A stretch of 49,524 nt of DNA. It comes from JAZLGI01 sp045616225. Its GTDB lineage: Bacteria; Spirochaetota; Spirochaetia; Sphaerochaetales; Sphaerochaetaceae. The stretch is from contig JAZLGI010000085.1 of assembly GCA_045616225.1 (NCBI GenBank), positions 1-49,524 on the forward strand, given 5' to 3'. The translations under genes and the position numbers were made by a program. Below the pieces are notes generated by a model. That model was given only the letters and a program-made list of their open reading frames with translations. It made no database searches and was not told where the DNA came from. Below, one piece after another: positions 1 through 7,805 of the stretch (the stretch's first letter is position 1; each line of letters begins with the position of its first letter).

Positions 1-247
1 GTGCTGCTATCTGTTCATAGCCGTCCTTCTTTGCCTTGGATGCAAAGTAGGTGTACTTGTTTCTTGCCTGGGATTCTCCTGCAAATGCAGCCTCAAGATT
101 CTTTTCTGTCTGTGTTCCTGCATAAGGATTTGCTGACTTCATTTCCATGACTTTATCTCCTTTCATACGGCATTTTGGGCATACCGGCTCTGCAGAGTCT
201 TCTACCTGGAATACTGCTCCGCAGACCAAACATTTGTAAGTTTTCAT
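1..247 (-). CDS. Rubrerythrin with N-terminal rubredoxin domain (partial, C-terminus off window)
   Basis: The first 82 codons are present and the gene runs off the left edge. Residues 1-40 form a rubredoxin-like knuckle pair (CLVCG and CPKCR). A ferritin-like di-iron segment then begins with KNLEAAFAGESQARNKY, whose E and AGE residues are the usual rubrerythrin ligand region. Rubredoxin at the N-terminus is the reverse-rubrerythrin order seen in anaerobes, where such proteins reduce hydrogen peroxide using electrons from NADH-linked donors. The start is the ATG at 245-247, with AAGGAG about 8 bases upstream. It is probably a cytoplasmic oxidative-stress defence protein. The rest of the di-iron domain cannot be checked here. 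Confidence 0.85.
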   Translation of the reverse strand, partial: MKTYKCLVCGAVFQVEDSAEPVCPKCRMKGDKVMEMKSANPYAGTQTEKNLEAAFAGESQARNKYTYFASKAKKDGYEQIAA

Positions 248-266
248 TTTTTATCTCCTTGCTATA

Positions 267-294
267 AATATAATCAATTATTCTTTTTCTTCAA
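267..294 (-). promoter_or_regulatory. Candidate sigma70 promoter for the rubrerythrin gene
   Basis: On the minus strand TTGAAG and TATATT are separated by 16 bases, about 20 bases upstream of the rubrerythrin start. It lies in the short gap after the ABC ATPase stop, so the rubrerythrin is probably transcribed on its own. Pattern match only. Confidence 0.4.
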
Positions 295-297
295 ACT

Positions 298-1095
298 TCA
301 AATACTATATTTTGAAAAAGTCTTGTTAACAAGTACCGGAATGGAATTGTTAAAAAGAATATCTATATCACCGTAGACAGAACTTAGTGCAGATATTAGT
401 AAATCTCTGTCTTTGAAATCTTTTCTATCTATAACAAGATTAATTGTGTTGTCTTTCATTAGAAAAATTCTGTCACAATATTCCAATGCTGAATTTGGAT
501 CATGTAAGGCGGCAATTACAGATTTTCCCTGCTCTTTCACTATGTTGTTTATTCTTGAAAGAACCATTCTTCTGTTCACAATATCCAGTGCACTGTCAGG
601 TTCATCCATCATTACAACCGGAGTATCCTGTACAAGACATCTTGCAAGGATAACAAGTTGCTTCTGTCCTTCACTTATTTCCTCATAATAAGAATCTTTA
701 AGGTACAATGCACCAAGTTTTTCAAGCATTTTCAATGCTTTTGTTTCATGTTCTTTATTTGGGCTTTCAAACAAACCCAGCCTTGAATTAAATCCCATTA
801 AAACAACATCAAGAACAGTTTTTCCGTAAATATGGCTTACCCTTTGGGGAATGTAAGAAATTAAAGTTGCCGTTTTCTTTGGATTAAGCACAGAAAGACC
901 TATCTCATTTACATAACATTCTCCTGAAAAAGCCGGCAAAAGGTTACATATAGTTTTTATGAGAGTGGACTTTCCGCAACCGTTTAAACCCAGTAAAGCA
1001 CAGAATTCCCCTTTGTTTACAGAAAGATTCACCTGCTTGAAAACAGTTTTTTTTCCATAACCTCCGCTTAAGCCTTTTACCTCAAGTATGCTCAT
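298..1095 (-). CDS. ABC transporter ATP-binding protein, iron-chelate/cobalamin (FecE/BtuD) type
   Basis: This 265-residue ATPase has Walker A GLNGCGKST at 36-44, a Q-loop in SYIPQR, a divergent signature ISEGQKQL (Glu where LSGGQ has Gly), Walker B VVMMDEPDSALD and a switch histidine in ALHDPN. It would power the FecCD-type permease encoded just upstream, whose stop overlaps this start by 4 bp (ATGA), so the two are probably translationally coupled. The substrate class (ferric siderophore, heme or cobalamin) follows from the family of its partners. I see no residue that decides between these. Last gene of a three-gene minus-strand operon. Confidence 0.9.
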   Translation of the reverse strand: MSILEVKGLSGGYGKKTVFKQVNLSVNKGEFCALLGLNGCGKSTLIKTICNLLPAFSGECYVNEIGLSVLNPKKTATLISYIPQRVSHIYGKTVLDVVLMGFNSRLGLFESPNKEHETKALKMLEKLGALYLKDSYYEEISEGQKQLVILARCLVQDTPVVMMDEPDSALDIVNRRMVLSRINNIVKEQGKSVIAALHDPNSALEYCDRIFLMKDNTINLVIDRKDFKDRDLLISALSSVYGDIDILFNNSIPVLVNKTFSKYSI

Positions 1096-2099
1096 GCTGT
1101 GGCTCCTCTTTTTCTTATCATGAAAGCAATTAAGAAAGGGACTCCTATTATTGAAGTGAGAATGCTTATTGGTATTTCAGAAGAAATAAGACTTCTTGCC
1201 AAGATATCAGAAAAAAGGATTATCTCTGCACCAACAAGAGAACTAAGAATTAAACTTTCCCTTCCTCTTCTTTTGTGAATGAGATTTGCTATGTGAGGAG
1301 CTATGAGACCTGAAAAAGAGATAAGGCCTGTAATGCAAATTACAGAAGATACCAAAAGTGTAGAAAAACCTAAAACGGCAAATCTCACCACTCCAACCCT
1401 CACTCCCAGAGCCTTTGCCTCGTTTTCATTCAAAGACAACAATTCTATTTGTCTGTACAAAAGAATTACAGCAATAAAACCTATAAGCCAAAACGGCAGA
1501 ATTCTAAAAACTTTTGCAGCAGTTACAGATGCCAGACTTCCCATAGTCCAGTATTCTATAGAAGCTAAGTCAGAATCATTTGGAGTCAGAAACTTCAAAA
1601 GCATAATCATTGCCTTTGAAAATGATGAAATAATAATTCCGGAAAGAACGTAGGTAGAGGTTGTGTTGGAACCTGCCCCTTTGACCAGCAAAAGAACTGC
1701 CACAACTGCCAAGCCTCCTCCAAAGAAAGCTCCCAAAGCAGTTGATACAGAAGATGTCCCCAAGACAACAATTGCCAAAGCGGCACCCAAATTTGCGCCG
1801 GAAGAAACACCAACTATATCAGGAGAAGCAAGCGGATTCCTGAAAACAGACTGAAACACAGCTCCGGAAAGTCCCAATCCCGCACCTGCAAGACAAGCCA
1901 TGAGAGTTCTTGGAAGTCTTAGATTAAAGAAAACCTTATTGTACATAGAAGATTTTTCCCTTCCCGTGAAAATCCTCACAATTGTTGGAAAATCTATTTC
2001 ATATACACCGATTCTCAGAGAAACAAGAGCAGTTACAACAAGTGCAACTGCCAGAATAATAATTGGGCAATTAAATTGAGATTTCTGCTTCAAAGCCAT
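1092..2099 (-). CDS. FecCD/BtuC-family ABC permease
   Basis: A hydrophobic protein of about 335 residues with many membrane helices and the FecCD-family stretch RLPRTLMACLAGAGLGLSG, followed by QSVFRNPLASPDIVGVSSGA. The second half has GLISFSGLIAPHIANLI, the coupling region that contacts the ATPase. The open frame extends further upstream to 2228, but I place the start at the ATG at 2097-2099: the additional residues are unlike the family and lie deep in the binding-protein gene, and this start gives the usual length. The gene overlaps the end of the binding-protein gene by 29 bp. No strong Shine-Dalgarno is seen, so translation may depend on coupling. Confidence 0.88.
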   Translation of the reverse strand: MALKQKSQFNCPIIILAVALVVTALVSLRIGVYEIDFPTIVRIFTGREKSSMYNKVFFNLRLPRTLMACLAGAGLGLSGAVFQSVFRNPLASPDIVGVSSGANLGAALAIVVLGTSSVSTALGAFFGGGLAVVAVLLLVKGAGSNTTSTYVLSGIIISSFSKAMIMLLKFLTPNDSDLASIEYWTMGSLASVTAAKVFRILPFWLIGFIAVILLYRQIELLSLNENEAKALGVRVGVVRFAVLGFSTLLVSSVICITGLISFSGLIAPHIANLIHKRRGRESLILSSLVGAEIILFSDILARSLISSEIPISILTSIIGVPFLIAFMIRKRGATA

Positions 2100-3108
2100 A
2101 ATAGGTTTTATAGAAATCCTTAACTTCTTTACAGAATTCTTCTGAAGATACCATCTGCGGATGTATTGTATGAAGCATCCACAACACTCCCAAAGCTCCG
2201 CTTGGAACAGGGCTGTCCCATGATTCAAATCCTACAGGCATCTGATAAACTGCACCGTTTTTGACAGCCTTTACCTCAGAAAGCATAGAATCATTAAGTA
2301 TGTCATCTGCGCTATATTTTGGAGTTCCGTTTGCATTGCTGTTTGTTGGAATAATTATGATATCCGGATTCATTGAAAGAAATTGCTCATAACTTACTTC
2401 CACAGTTGAAACTCCGGAAACACAAGAACCTGCATTCTTACCGCCTGCAGCTTCAATTAGTTCTGCCTGATACATTCCGCTTGGGAAAGTTGTCATATAA
2501 GAACCTGTTTTGCAAAGATATACCACAGGTCTGTCATCTGAATTGATATCCTTGGTTTTGGTTTGAACTATGTTTAAGATTCTGTCATACCAGGAAATAA
2601 GGTTTTCTGCTTCCAAAACAGTTCCTGTTGCCTGCCCTATGAGCAAGAACATTTCCTTGATTTGGTCATGGCTTTCCGGATTTACCACAATTGCCGGAAT
2701 TCCCATTTCATTGAGAGTCTTTGCAGTTTGTTTTTGTTTCATGGGAAGAATAACCAAATCCGGATTTGCTGCTATACAAGCCTCTATCTTAAATGCTTTT
2801 GCAGTTCCTACATCTTCATAATCTATAAGTTCAGGTGCAGAAAGGCTGTACACAGGTCGTTGGTCTGCATTTGCTTCTACGGCAACAATCTTTTCTTCAA
2901 GCCCCAAAGCCAAGCAGGCAGAAGAAGAAATATAGTATCCGCTTACTATTCTCTGAGGTTCTTTTGTGATTTCTACGGTATTTCCTGCCTGGTCAACTAC
3001 AGTTACAGAAGAAAATCCACTTGTTTTCTCTTCTGCTATAGACTGGGAAAATGCATAAAACGAAACTAACAAAATCAATAAAACCAGAAAAATTTTTTTT
3101 GTATCCAT
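2071..3108 (-). CDS. Periplasmic substrate-binding protein of the FecB/BtuF type
   Basis: This 345-residue protein starts with a signal peptide (MDTKKIFLVLLILLVSFYAFSQ) with no lipobox cysteine, so it is probably soluble in the periplasm. The mature part reads as a Peripla_BP_2 clamp protein: a first lobe with PQRIVSGYYISSSACLALG, the YEDVGTAKAFKIEACIAANPDLVILP stretch in two steps, and a second lobe ending with YEQFLSMNPDIIIIP. It delivers a metal chelate, heme or cobalamin to the permease and ATPase that follow. The start is the ATG at 3106-3108 with AAAGG close by. No metal-responsive operator was recognised upstream. Confidence 0.88.
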   Translation of the reverse strand: MDTKKIFLVLLILLVSFYAFSQSIAEEKTSGFSSVTVVDQAGNTVEITKEPQRIVSGYYISSSACLALGLEEKIVAVEANADQRPVYSLSAPELIDYEDVGTAKAFKIEACIAANPDLVILPMKQKQTAKTLNEMGIPAIVVNPESHDQIKEMFLLIGQATGTVLEAENLISWYDRILNIVQTKTKDINSDDRPVVYLCKTGSYMTTFPSGMYQAELIEAAGGKNAGSCVSGVSTVEVSYEQFLSMNPDIIIIPTNSNANGTPKYSADDILNDSMLSEVKAVKNGAVYQMPVGFESWDSPVPSGALGVLWMLHTIHPQMVSSEEFCKEVKDFYKTYYGFEAEISI

Positions 3109-3129
3109 ACCTTTGTATTTTTAAAAATA

Positions 3130-3160
3130 TAATGGCATTTGTCAACAATTTGTTTTTTTT
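3130..3160 (-). promoter_or_regulatory. Possible promoter upstream of the FecB/BtuF-type operon
   Basis: The 73-base gap between the HAD gene and the binding-protein gene contains a perfect TTGACA on the minus strand (about 3151-3156), followed by AT-rich DNA. No good -10 box lies at 16-17 bases; TAAAAA is the best available. The promoter would separate this importer from the sugar-acid operon upstream. Weak evidence. Confidence 0.25.
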
Positions 3161-3181
3161 CGGTCTTGATTTAATGAGATT

Positions 3182-3991
3182 TCAGGAGAAAATCCACTTT
3201 TGGATAGCTTTTGCAACCCCGTCGTTTTCGTTTGTGTCTGTGATGTCGTCTGCAATGGCTTTGATGGTGTCAACGGCATTTCCCATGGCAATTCCAAGAC
3301 CTGCTTTTTGAATCATTTCAAAGTCGTTGTAATCATCTCCCAAGGCCATTATCTGAGATCTGTCTGTTTTGTAATAAGCTATAAGGTCATCTACAGAGGT
3401 TCCCTTGTTTACATTTCCTGTCATTACCTCAAGGAAGTTAGGCCCCGGATAAAAACAGACATCATTGGGATTATCCATTATGTTTCTTATGTCCTGTTCC
3501 AGCTGAATCAGTTTTTCCTTATCCGGAGACATAAAAAGAAACTTATTGATTGGTTCTTTTTCTAAAAGGGTTCTGGGATTTTCAATAATGCTGTCCTGCA
3601 TGTAAATAGGGCGTTTTATTGAATAAAGATAGCCCTCGTGAGATTCTGTATACCACTTATCACCAACAACGCATAAAAGTTCTGCAGTATGGCTTTCTTT
3701 AATGTCTGTCAGTTTACGGCTAATATGTTTTGGAAGCGGATGGTTTGCAAGAACCGTTTTGTTCCTGTCTATAAGAAAAGTTCCGTTGAGACATGATGAA
3801 ACCCCGTCAATTCCCAGAATTTCATTAAAATGGTTTACAGATTTAAAGATTCTGCCGGAGCATATGACAAATTTAACACCTTTCTCGTTAACAGCCCTCT
3901 GAATCCAATATTTGTTTTCATCAGAAAGAGACTTGTCATTACGCAAAAGAGTTCCGTCTATGTCGCAGCAGATAATCTTTATGTTATTCAT
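3182..3991 (-). CDS. Cof-type HAD-IIB family sugar phosphatase
   Basis: This 269-residue HAD hydrolase has motif I CDIDGTLL (Asp10 and Asp12), motif II CSGR, and motif III/IV MALGDDYNDFEMI near residue 220, followed by GIAMGNA. The long insert between motifs II and III is the IIB cap. Cof/YidA-type members dephosphorylate sugar phosphates and related metabolites, often promiscuously. The ATG directly abuts the stop of the LarA-like gene, so it is the last gene of the sugar-acid operon. Its role there could be removing accumulated phosphorylated intermediates, which is inference from position only. Confidence 0.85.
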   Translation of the reverse strand: MNNIKIICCDIDGTLLRNDKSLSDENKYWIQRAVNEKGVKFVICSGRIFKSVNHFNEILGIDGVSSCLNGTFLIDRNKTVLANHPLPKHISRKLTDIKESHTAELLCVVGDKWYTESHEGYLYSIKRPIYMQDSIIENPRTLLEKEPINKFLFMSPDKEKLIQLEQDIRNIMDNPNDVCFYPGPNFLEVMTGNVNKGTSVDDLIAYYKTDRSQIMALGDDYNDFEMIQKAGLGIAMGNAVDTIKAIADDITDTNENDGVAKAIQKWIFS

Positions 3992-5227
3992 TTAAGAATT
4001 GAACTTCTCCCTGTTAATCCAGAGTCCAAGTGCCGGATTTGGAATAAAGAATACTTCTTCTCCATCTACTGTGTTATAACCGTATTCCAGCTTCTCAGGA
4101 TTGTACTTCTTTGCCATCTCATCATACGAAGCCGGCTTAAAGCCTGCATCTTCTATCTCTTTCTGAGAGATGTTCTTTACTGCATAAGTAATAGAGAAAC
4201 GGCCATCACTTGAACCGTGAATCAGGTGAGCTGCAACTCCCATGTTATCCTTAAGATCCTGATTATTCTTAAGAAGTTCCAAAGTATGGAGTCTGCCCTT
4301 GTATCCGTACTTTCTTATAAGTGCATCATTTGTGGCATCCTCTCCAAACTTATCAACGCCCGGAGCAAGAACAATAAGTTCTCCGCCATCTGCAATGGCC
4401 ATTCTTGTTCTGTAAACAGCCTTGTTTCCAAGCCATGTACTCTTGAATTCCTTGGAGTTAAGATATACAACACACTTCTTGATTCCGTGTTCTACGTAAT
4501 CTATGTTCTTTTCCTGTGCAAGTTTTACAGCATCTTCAAGAGGCTTTCTGCCTTCACCAATGAACAATCCATGAGTCTGAATTTCATCATTTGGGGCTGT
4601 ACATACAGTGAGCATCCAAAGAATCTTGACTTTGAGGAAGTTCTCAAGTGCATAGTCAAAAATCTTTCTTACAGGAGTAAAATCACGACCCATCATTCTT
4701 TCCATTCCGTAGACGGCACCAATGATGTGGCTCTGGTTAATCATTTCAGAACCACCGGCTCCTACAAACAGGTTCTTTGACTGGTTTGCCATTCCTATTA
4801 CTTCATGAGGTACTACCTGTCCCGGAGAAATAACAAGGTCATAGGAAGGATCCATAACCATCTTATTTACTTCTACTGCAACTTCCTTATCCCAAAGTCC
4901 TTCTGTAACTTGGGAAACAAAAGAAGCAGGAACGCTGCCTATTTTGACAACGTCCTTACGCCAATTGTGCGGAATGAATTTCTCAAATGGAATGTCTCCG
5001 TACATAGCACTTACTTCTGATTCTGTCATTGGGACATGAGTTCCAAGAGCCTGAAGTATATCTGCCTTAACACCGTTATTCTCACACCAGTGCCAGATAA
5101 CATTGGTTATCAAACCTGCATTTGAAAAGCATCTTGTATAATCAGGAACTACAATAAGAACTTTCTTTGGTTTTTTCTCTTCAAGTGCCTTTTCTACCAG
5201 ATTTTTTATTTCTTTATTTGTAAGCAT
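3992..5227 (-). CDS. LarA-family (nickel-pincer nucleotide) racemase/epimerase homologue; candidate sugar-acid 2-epimerase
   Basis: A 411-residue LarA/DUF2088 protein. The open frame extends further upstream, but those residues antisense-read the end of gnd. The ATG at 5225-5227 has AAGGGA upstream and lies 22 bp after gnd. The residues that hold the Ni-pincer cofactor in lactate racemase fit by spacing: D29-Y-T-R32 (LarA Asp72/Arg75), H64 in LGTHVPMTESE (His108), H141 in VVPHEVIG (His174), K151 ten residues later (Lys184, the cofactor tether) and H167 (His200, the nickel ligand). Cofactor attachment and the proton-relay pair are therefore probably intact. The operon lacks lactate genes and holds UxuB, a kinase and Gnd, so I infer a sugar-acid C2 epimerase such as mannonate/gluconate. 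larB, larC and larE are not in the window. Confidence 0.8.
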   Translation of the reverse strand: MLTNKEIKNLVEKALEEKKPKKVLIVVPDYTRCFSNAGLITNVIWHWCENNGVKADILQALGTHVPMTESEVSAMYGDIPFEKFIPHNWRKDVVKIGSVPASFVSQVTEGLWDKEVAVEVNKMVMDPSYDLVISPGQVVPHEVIGMANQSKNLFVGAGGSEMINQSHIIGAVYGMERMMGRDFTPVRKIFDYALENFLKVKILWMLTVCTAPNDEIQTHGLFIGEGRKPLEDAVKLAQEKNIDYVEHGIKKCVVYLNSKEFKSTWLGNKAVYRTRMAIADGGELIVLAPGVDKFGEDATNDALIRKYGYKGRLHTLELLKNNQDLKDNMGVAAHLIHGSSDGRFSITYAVKNISQKEIEDAGFKPASYDEMAKKYNPEKLEYGYNTVDGEEVFFIPNPALGLWINREKFNS

Positions 5228-5249
5228 GTCCCTTACTCCCGTAGTTTTA

Positions 5250-6704
5250 TTAAGCTGTATAAGTTGTGGCAGCAGTTGTTCCGCCTTCACCTGTCCAGTT
5301 TGTATGGAAGAACTGTCCTCTTGGGCTGTCTGTTCTCTCATAAGTATGTGCACCAAAGTAGTCTCTCTGAGCCTGAAGCAAGTTGGCAGGGAGTCTTGAT
5401 GATGTATATCCGTCAAAATAGCTCAAAGCAGAAGAGAATGCAGGAGCAGGAATTCCACAGAGAGCTGCATTTGCAACAACCTTTCTCCAAGCTGGAATAA
5501 GTTCTTCTACAGTCTTCTTGAAATAAGGATCAAGAAGAAGGTTGGAAAGTTCCGGATTCTTATCGTATGCAGCCTTTATCTTTCCGAGGAATGTAGAACG
5601 AATGATACATCCGCCTCTCCACATAAGTGCAATGTTACCATAATGGAGATTCCAGCCATAAGTCTTTGCAGCTGTCTTCATAAGAGTGTAACCCTGTGCA
5701 TAGCTAATAATCTTGGAAGCTAGAAGAGCCTTTCTTATAGATTCTATCATTTCTTCCTTATTACCTGTATAAACTTCACGTTTTACATTGTACTCAGCAC
5801 TTGCTTCTACACGTTCTGCCTTCATTGCAGAAAGACATCTTGCAAATACAGCCTCACCAATAAGTGTAAGAGGAACGCCTTCATCAAGAGCGGCAATGCC
5901 TGTCCATTTTCCTGTTCCTTTCTGTCCTGCAGTATCAAGAATCTTGTCAACAAGTGGCTTACCGTCTTCATCTTTCTTATCAAGAATTTCTGAAGTTATC
6001 TGAATGAGATAGCTGTCAAGTTCTGTCTTGTTCCACTGTGCAAAAACCTTCTGCATTTCGTCTGCAGACATTCCAAGCATATCCTTCATAAGCTGATATG
6101 CCTCACAGATAAGCTGCATATCACCGTATTCAATTCCGTTATGAACCATTTTTACAAAGTGACCTGCACCGTTCTCACCAACCCATTCGCAACAAGGAGA
6201 ACCATCTTCTACCTTTGCACAAACAGCCTGGAAAATATCCTTTACAAGCGGCCATGCCTTTTCAGAACCGCCCGGCATCATAGAAGGTCCCTTTAAAGCT
6301 CCCTCTTCTCCTCCGGAAATACCTGTTCCAATATACAGAAGTCCTTTGCTTTCTACGTATGCTGTTCTTCTTATTGTATCAGGGAAATGGCTGTTTCCAC
6401 TGTCAATAATGACATCACCAGGTTCCAAAACGGTAAGAAGCTTTTCAATGAAATCATCTACAGGCTGACCTGCCTTGACAAGGAGAATAACCTTTCTTGG
6501 TCTTTCAAGCTTTTCTGCAAGTTCTTCAATGCTGTGAGCACCAATGATATTCTTTCCCTTTGCTCTTCCGTTGATGAAATTATCTACTTTCTCAACAGTT
6601 CTGTTATAAACAGCTACTGTGTAGCCTTTTGATTCCATGTTCATGACAAGGTTCTCACCCATGACGGCAAGACCTATAAGTCCTATGTTTGCCTTCTTTT
6701 CCAT
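5250..6704 (-). CDS. gnd: 6-phosphogluconate dehydrogenase, decarboxylating
   Basis: At 484 residues this is the normal length of bacterial Gnd. The N-terminal Rossmann domain starts with NIGLIGLAVMGENL and YNRT, which fits NADP(H) binding. The substrate/catalytic stretch ISGGEEGALKGPSMMPGG and the GAGHFVKMVHNGIEYGDMQ region carry the conserved Lys-x-x-His-Asn-Gly-Ile-Glu-Tyr. The C-terminus has DYFGAHTYERTD. It converts 6-phosphogluconate to ribulose-5-phosphate, CO2 and NADPH. Finding it inside a uronate-type operon, 24 bp after a PfkB kinase, is unusual. It suggests the operon's end product is 6-phosphogluconate rather than KDPG. Confidence 0.97.
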   Translation of the reverse strand: MEKKANIGLIGLAVMGENLVMNMESKGYTVAVYNRTVEKVDNFINGRAKGKNIIGAHSIEELAEKLERPRKVILLVKAGQPVDDFIEKLLTVLEPGDVIIDSGNSHFPDTIRRTAYVESKGLLYIGTGISGGEEGALKGPSMMPGGSEKAWPLVKDIFQAVCAKVEDGSPCCEWVGENGAGHFVKMVHNGIEYGDMQLICEAYQLMKDMLGMSADEMQKVFAQWNKTELDSYLIQITSEILDKKDEDGKPLVDKILDTAGQKGTGKWTGIAALDEGVPLTLIGEAVFARCLSAMKAERVEASAEYNVKREVYTGNKEEMIESIRKALLASKIISYAQGYTLMKTAAKTYGWNLHYGNIALMWRGGCIIRSTFLGKIKAAYDKNPELSNLLLDPYFKKTVEELIPAWRKVVANAALCGIPAPAFSSALSYFDGYTSSRLPANLLQAQRDYFGAHTYERTDSPRGQFFHTNWTGEGGTTAATTYTA

Positions 6705-6728
6705 ATATTACCTCGTATTACCTACCTA

Positions 6729-7805
6729 TTATCTCTTTACTCTTGCGTTTCCGTTATAGACAGACCAAATCTGTTCTTCATCTGCAGGTGTGCTGTAGTC
6801 TGTTGTAACAGTAGTTGCCAAAACACCTGTTGCCCATCCCATCTTAATCCAGTCTTCCTGTGGCTTTGATGTAAGAATTGCATACAAAAGTCCGCCTACA
6901 AATCCGTCACCGCCGCCAATTCTGTCCATAACCTCAATTGGTCTAGGAAGCTCTGTGTACCAATCGTTTCCAATGTTTACCAAGGCACCCCAGTTATGTT
7001 CATTTGCACTTATAACTTCTCTGAGTGTCGTTGCATAAACAGAAGCATTAGGATAAGCCTTCTTTACCTCTCCAATCATCTGCTTGAACTGCTCAATCTT
7101 ATTCTTAAGATCTTTGCCTCCTGCCTCAGGTCCCTTCATACCAAGACAAAGCTGGAAGTCTTCTTCGTTTCCAACAAGAATATCTGCATAGCCTGCTATT
7201 TCTGAGAAAGCTGCACTAAGTTCTGCTTCTCTTCCTTTCCAGAATGAAGCTCTGTAGTTAAGATCAAATGAAATGGCAGTTCCGCTCTTTTTTGCGGCTC
7301 TTGCAACTTCAAGACAGAACTTTGTTGTGTCTTGACTGAGAGCTGCTACAAGACCTGAAAGATGAAGAATCTTAACTCCGTCTTTGTTGAACAATCTGTC
7401 AAGGTCAAAGTCTTTTGCATTGAGAGTTCTTCCTACTTCACCGCTTCTGTCATTCCATACTCTTGGTCCTCTGCTTCCAAAACCGCTGTCAGCAATATTA
7501 AACTGGTGTCTGTAACCCCATGCACCACCCTGCGGTACCTGTGGTCCTTCATATTCTATGTTTCTGAATCTAAGTTCTGATTTGATGAATTCAGCAATAG
7601 GAGAACCTTCTACAAAAGCTGTGAGAACCTTAGTTCTAAGTCCCAAAGAAGAAGAAACATTAAGAACATTGCTTTCTGCACTTGTAGCCTGAAGCTCAAA
7701 AAGTCTTGATGTGTGAACAGGAAGTCTTCCTGCAGGTGTAATTCTAACGCCCATACTTGTAGGGCAAACAAGATCGTACTTGCAATTGTCTTTTAACTTA
7801 AGCAT
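6729..7805 (-). CDS. PfkB-family carbohydrate kinase, KdgK-like (sugar-acid kinase)
   Basis: This 358-residue ribokinase-fold kinase has FDLNYRASFW in the middle, ADILVGNEEDF, and the nucleotide/catalytic motif DRIGGGDGFVGGLLYA near the C-terminus, with the catalytic Asp in GGGDGF. This pattern is what is usually annotated as 2-dehydro-3-deoxygluconokinase. It is longer than many KdgK proteins, and no KDPG aldolase or mannonate dehydratase lies near it. Its start overlaps the end of the UxuB-like gene by 8 bp. Given gnd next door, gluconate is an alternative substrate. The family is clear but the substrate is not. Confidence 0.82.
   Translation of the reverse strand: MLKLKDNCKYDLVCPTSMGVRITPAGRLPVHTSRLFELQATSAESNVLNVSSSLGLRTKVLTAFVEGSPIAEFIKSELRFRNIEYEGPQVPQGGAWGYRHQFNIADSGFGSRGPRVWNDRSGEVGRTLNAKDFDLDRLFNKDGVKILHLSGLVAALSQDTTKFCLEVARAAKKSGTAISFDLNYRASFWKGREAELSAAFSEIAGYADILVGNEEDFQLCLGMKGPEAGGKDLKNKIEQFKQMIGEVKKAYPNASVYATTLREVISANEHNWGALVNIGNDWYTELPRPIEVMDRIGGGDGFVGGLLYAILTSKPQEDWIKMGWATGVLATTVTTDYSTPADEEQIWSVYNGNARVKR

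Noticed and set aside
413..688. Plus-strand frames antisense to the ABC ATPase
   Set aside because: They lie wholly within a well-supported gene, lack ribosome sites and have no recognisable domain.
2100..2228. N-terminal extension of the FecCD permease
   Set aside because: It overlaps the binding-protein gene and its residues do not resemble the family.
4217..4780. 187-residue plus-strand frame antisense to the LarA-like gene
   Set aside because: It is a long shadow frame with irregular composition and no ribosome site; the opposite strand has conserved catalytic residues.
5228..5416. N-terminal extension of the LarA-like gene
   Set aside because: The extra 63 residues overlap the end of gnd in another frame, are unlike the family, and the ATG at 5225-5227 has its own ribosome site.
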